A stretch of DNA of 7,210 nt from contig JAHDDN010000273.1 of the NCBI GenBank assembly GCA_020629335.1, positions 1 to 7,210 on the forward strand. The letters are read 5' to 3'. Positions 5,734 through 7,210 of the stretch are shown piece by piece (within the stretch, counting starts at the first letter, position 1; the number at the start of each line of letters is the position of its first letter). Position numbers and translations under genes: made by a program. The stretch is from Chitinophagales bacterium (GTDB taxonomy: Bacteria > Bacteroidota > Bacteroidia > Chitinophagales > UBA2359). Below the pieces are notes generated by a model. The model saw only the letters and a program-made list of their open reading frames with translations, searched no databases and was not told the DNA's origin.

Positions 5734-6777
5734 TTACCGAATATTCCTCCTACTTAATTCCTTCTGATAATTCGCCGCATTAATGTTATGCTGACGGAGA
5801 GTTTTGGCAAAATTGTGATAACCCGAAAAATCCTCCTTCGCACAGAAGTACATATATTGATGTTCGGGAGCGTTTAATACACCATTAATCGCATCCTTAG
5901 AAGGAACGCAAATCGGTCCAGGCGGTAAGCCTTCATACATATAAGTATTATAAGGAGAGTCAAATTCCAAATGCTTGAATAAAATACGGCGCAACGCAAA
6001 ATCACCCATCGCAAATTTAACCGTTGGATCTGCTTGCAATTTCCAACCCTTGCGATAACGGTTCAGATAGACACCAGCCACTAATGGCATTTCGTCTACC
6101 ATATTGGTTTCTTCCTCAACAATTGAGGCAATAATCAAGGACTCATAAGGCGTGAGTCCTTGTTTTTTGGCTTTCGCCTTTCGTTCCTCCGTCCAAAAGC
6201 GATCATACTCTTTTTTCATGCGTTTCATAAAGCCCTTGGCATCCGTATTCCAATCAAACTGATAAGTGTCAGGTATAATCATGGAAAGCACATTCTCCGA
6301 ATTAAAGCCATAATCCTTTAGTAAAGAATCATCCTCTAAGACTTGCAAGACCGATAAGGAGTCTGCTTGTAAACCCAAACTCGCAATACCCGCTAATTTG
6401 TACTTATCTCGATGTGGATTAATCGTCACTTTCACAGGCGTCGTTTTGCCAGAACGCAATTGACGAAGCAAATCCCGATTACATTGATCTCCTTTAATGA
6501 GGTATTTGCCCCCATAAATATGATTAGGATAATTCATCTGCTGTGCCACCCGCTCAAAAGTGGTCGCATCCTTGATAATCTTACGATCAATCAGTTGTGT
6601 TTTGACTGTTTCATAGCTCGAATTAGACGGAATGAATAACTCATGTGGCTCAGTTGTTGCATAGGTATTCGGCGCATACAAATTCTGATAAAGCATATAA
6701 CCGCCTATACCGCCTACGATTAATAGCAGTAGTAACAGTATCCCAAGGATTCGGAGTATTTTACGACCTTTACTCAT
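5734..6777 (-). CDS. mltG: Endolytic murein transglycosylase MltG (YceG-like)
   Basis: MltG is a membrane-anchored lytic transglycosylase that cleaves nascent peptidoglycan glycan strands within the chain and helps set their length. The 347 residues begin with a basic N-terminus (SKGRK) and one membrane helix (about 8-29), followed by the periplasmic LysM-like part (about 45-110) and the YceG catalytic domain (about 115-340). The catalytic glutamate is Glu221 in ASIVEEET, aligned with Glu218 of E. coli MltG. Other family landmarks are LQADPTV (247-253), SPYNTYMYEGLPPGPI (274-289) and the Tyr-His-Asn-Phe near 320-323. Length is normal for the family and all key residues are intact. The start ATG 6777 lies just after a TAnnTTTG box and no longer frame is plausible. 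It is transcribed divergently from the DUF4159 gene and converges on the SEC-C gene with no visible terminator between them. Confidence 0.96.
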   Translation of the reverse strand: MSKGRKILRILGILLLLLLIVGGIGGYMLYQNLYAPNTYATTEPHELFIPSNSSYETVKTQLIDRKIIKDATTFERVAQQMNYPNHIYGGKYLIKGDQCNRDLLRQLRSGKTTPVKVTINPHRDKYKLAGIASLGLQADSLSVLQVLEDDSLLKDYGFNSENVLSMIIPDTYQFDWNTDAKGFMKRMKKEYDRFWTEERKAKAKKQGLTPYESLIIASIVEEETNMVDEMPLVAGVYLNRYRKGWKLQADPTVKFAMGDFALRRILFKHLEFDSPYNTYMYEGLPPGPICVPSKDAINGVLNAPEHQYMYFCAKEDFSGYHNFAKTLRQHNINAANYQKELSRRNIR

Positions 6778-6781
6778 GTGA

Positions 6782-6789
6782 CAAATATA
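6782..6789 (-). promoter_or_regulatory. -7 box abutting the mltG start codon
   Basis: On the minus strand TATATTTG fits TAnnTTTG exactly and is separated from the mltG ATG (6777-6775) by only TCAC. With the usual spacing, transcription would start at or within a base or two of the A of the ATG, giving a leaderless mRNA. I find no TTG at -33 spacing, so another promoter further upstream is not excluded. Confidence 0.5.
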
Positions 6790-6856
6790 AGAGAATTACT
6801 TGAATCTTGTAGCGCACTTTTTAGGCAAGAAGTTCGTTCATTTAAGAGTTAGTCTA

Positions 6857-6864
6857 TAATTTTG
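6857..6864 (+). promoter_or_regulatory. -7 box for the DUF4159 gene
   Basis: TAATTTTG fits TAnnTTTG exactly, 51 nt before the ATG at 6916. A near -33 match, TTCG at 6833-6836, lies 20 nt upstream. The predicted start near 6869 gives a leader of about 47 nt. Together with the mltG box this makes the 138-bp gap (6778-6915) a divergent promoter region. Confidence 0.5.
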
Positions 6865-6915
6865 CATAATTATTGTACTATTACAGATTATTTGCTTGAA
6901 ATATCACAAATTACG

Positions 6916-7210
6916 ATGAATAAATTAGCTATTTTTTTGATAAGTGCCTGTTTATTAGCCCTTACAGCCTTCACTCCGCATCCAGAAGCGGGTATTAAGA
7001 TCGGTTTATTAAAGTACAAAGGTGGCGGTGACTGGTACTCTAACCCCACTGCCTTGCCCAATCTCATTAAGTTTGTCAATAAAGAGCTTAATATGAATAT
7101 AGCCAGCGAGCATCTGGAGGTAGAAGTAGGTAGCGCAGAATTATTCAATCTGCCTTTTGTCCACATGACAGGCCACGGTAATGTCGTTTTTTCAGACGAT
7201 GATGCCGAAA
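6916..7210 (+). CDS. DUF4159 protein, exported, 3' end outside window
   Basis: The first 98 codons of a gene that runs off the window. Residues 4-20 form a hydrophobic signal peptide after Lys3, so the protein is probably exported. ISAC (9-12) has a lipobox-like pattern, but hydrophobic residues continue after the Cys, which argues for an ordinary signal peptide. The mature part has the hallmark of DUF4159: KYKGGGDWYSNPTALPNL (33-50), then NKELNMNI, and PFVHMTGHGNVVFSDDDAE (80-98). DUF4159 proteins have a predicted glutamine-amidotransferase-like fold and no established function; they are common in Bacteroidota next to unrelated housekeeping genes. The ATG at 6916 is chosen because it starts the signal peptide; no Shine-Dalgarno is present, the leader is A/T-rich, and a -7 box lies upstream. 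An overlapping minus-strand frame here is a shadow. Confidence 0.9.
   Translation, partial: MNKLAIFLISACLLALTAFTPHPEAGIKIGLLKYKGGGDWYSNPTALPNLIKFVNKELNMNIASEHLEVEVGSAELFNLPFVHMTGHGNVVFSDDDAE

Noticed and set aside
6888..7166. Minus-strand 92-codon frame
   Set aside because: It is antisense to the clear DUF4159 coding sequence with signal peptide and family motifs.

Overview
The window looks like a chromosomal segment of a Bacteroidota bacterium. It has Bacteroidota-type -7 promoter boxes (TAnnTTTG) upstream of several genes, little use of Shine-Dalgarno sequences, a mitochondrial-type aconitase and a DUF4159 gene. The base composition is AT-rich. I cannot place it below phylum. No phage, transposase, CRISPR array, rRNA or tRNA is visible.

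Layout. Bases 2-2194 (+) hold most of an aconitase gene whose 5' end lies outside the window. A REP-like hairpin follows at once, then a strong intrinsic terminator (2243-2274). Bases 2280-3410 are mostly non-coding. They hold two kinds of 8-bp-period repeats, two diverged copies of a ~130-bp GC-richer element in inverted orientation (2425-2552 and 3134-3265), and between the copies one small membrane-protein gene (DUF3817 type, 2671-2991, -) with a good promoter. Bases 3424-4797 (+) encode an unrecognised polytopic membrane protein. Bases 4844-5725 (+) encode a helical protein ending in a SEC-C zinc motif. It converges, with 8 bp between stop codons, on mltG (5734-6777, -), a septation/peptidoglycan lytic transglycosylase. 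A 138-bp divergent promoter region then leads to the start of a DUF4159 gene (6916 to the window end, +).

The genes do not form an evident pathway. Aconitase is central metabolism, MltG is cell-wall processing, and the others are uncharacterised. The most notable non-gene signal is the ~130-bp element. Its two copies align without gaps over both flanks, and an 8-bp helix is kept in both although its four middle base pairs are all replaced by compensating changes. That supports a selected or mechanistically required hairpin structure, in RNA or in single-stranded DNA. A second signal is that two genes (3424 and mltG) have a TAnnTTTG box ending only 4-6 nt before the ATG, which predicts leaderless or nearly leaderless mRNAs.
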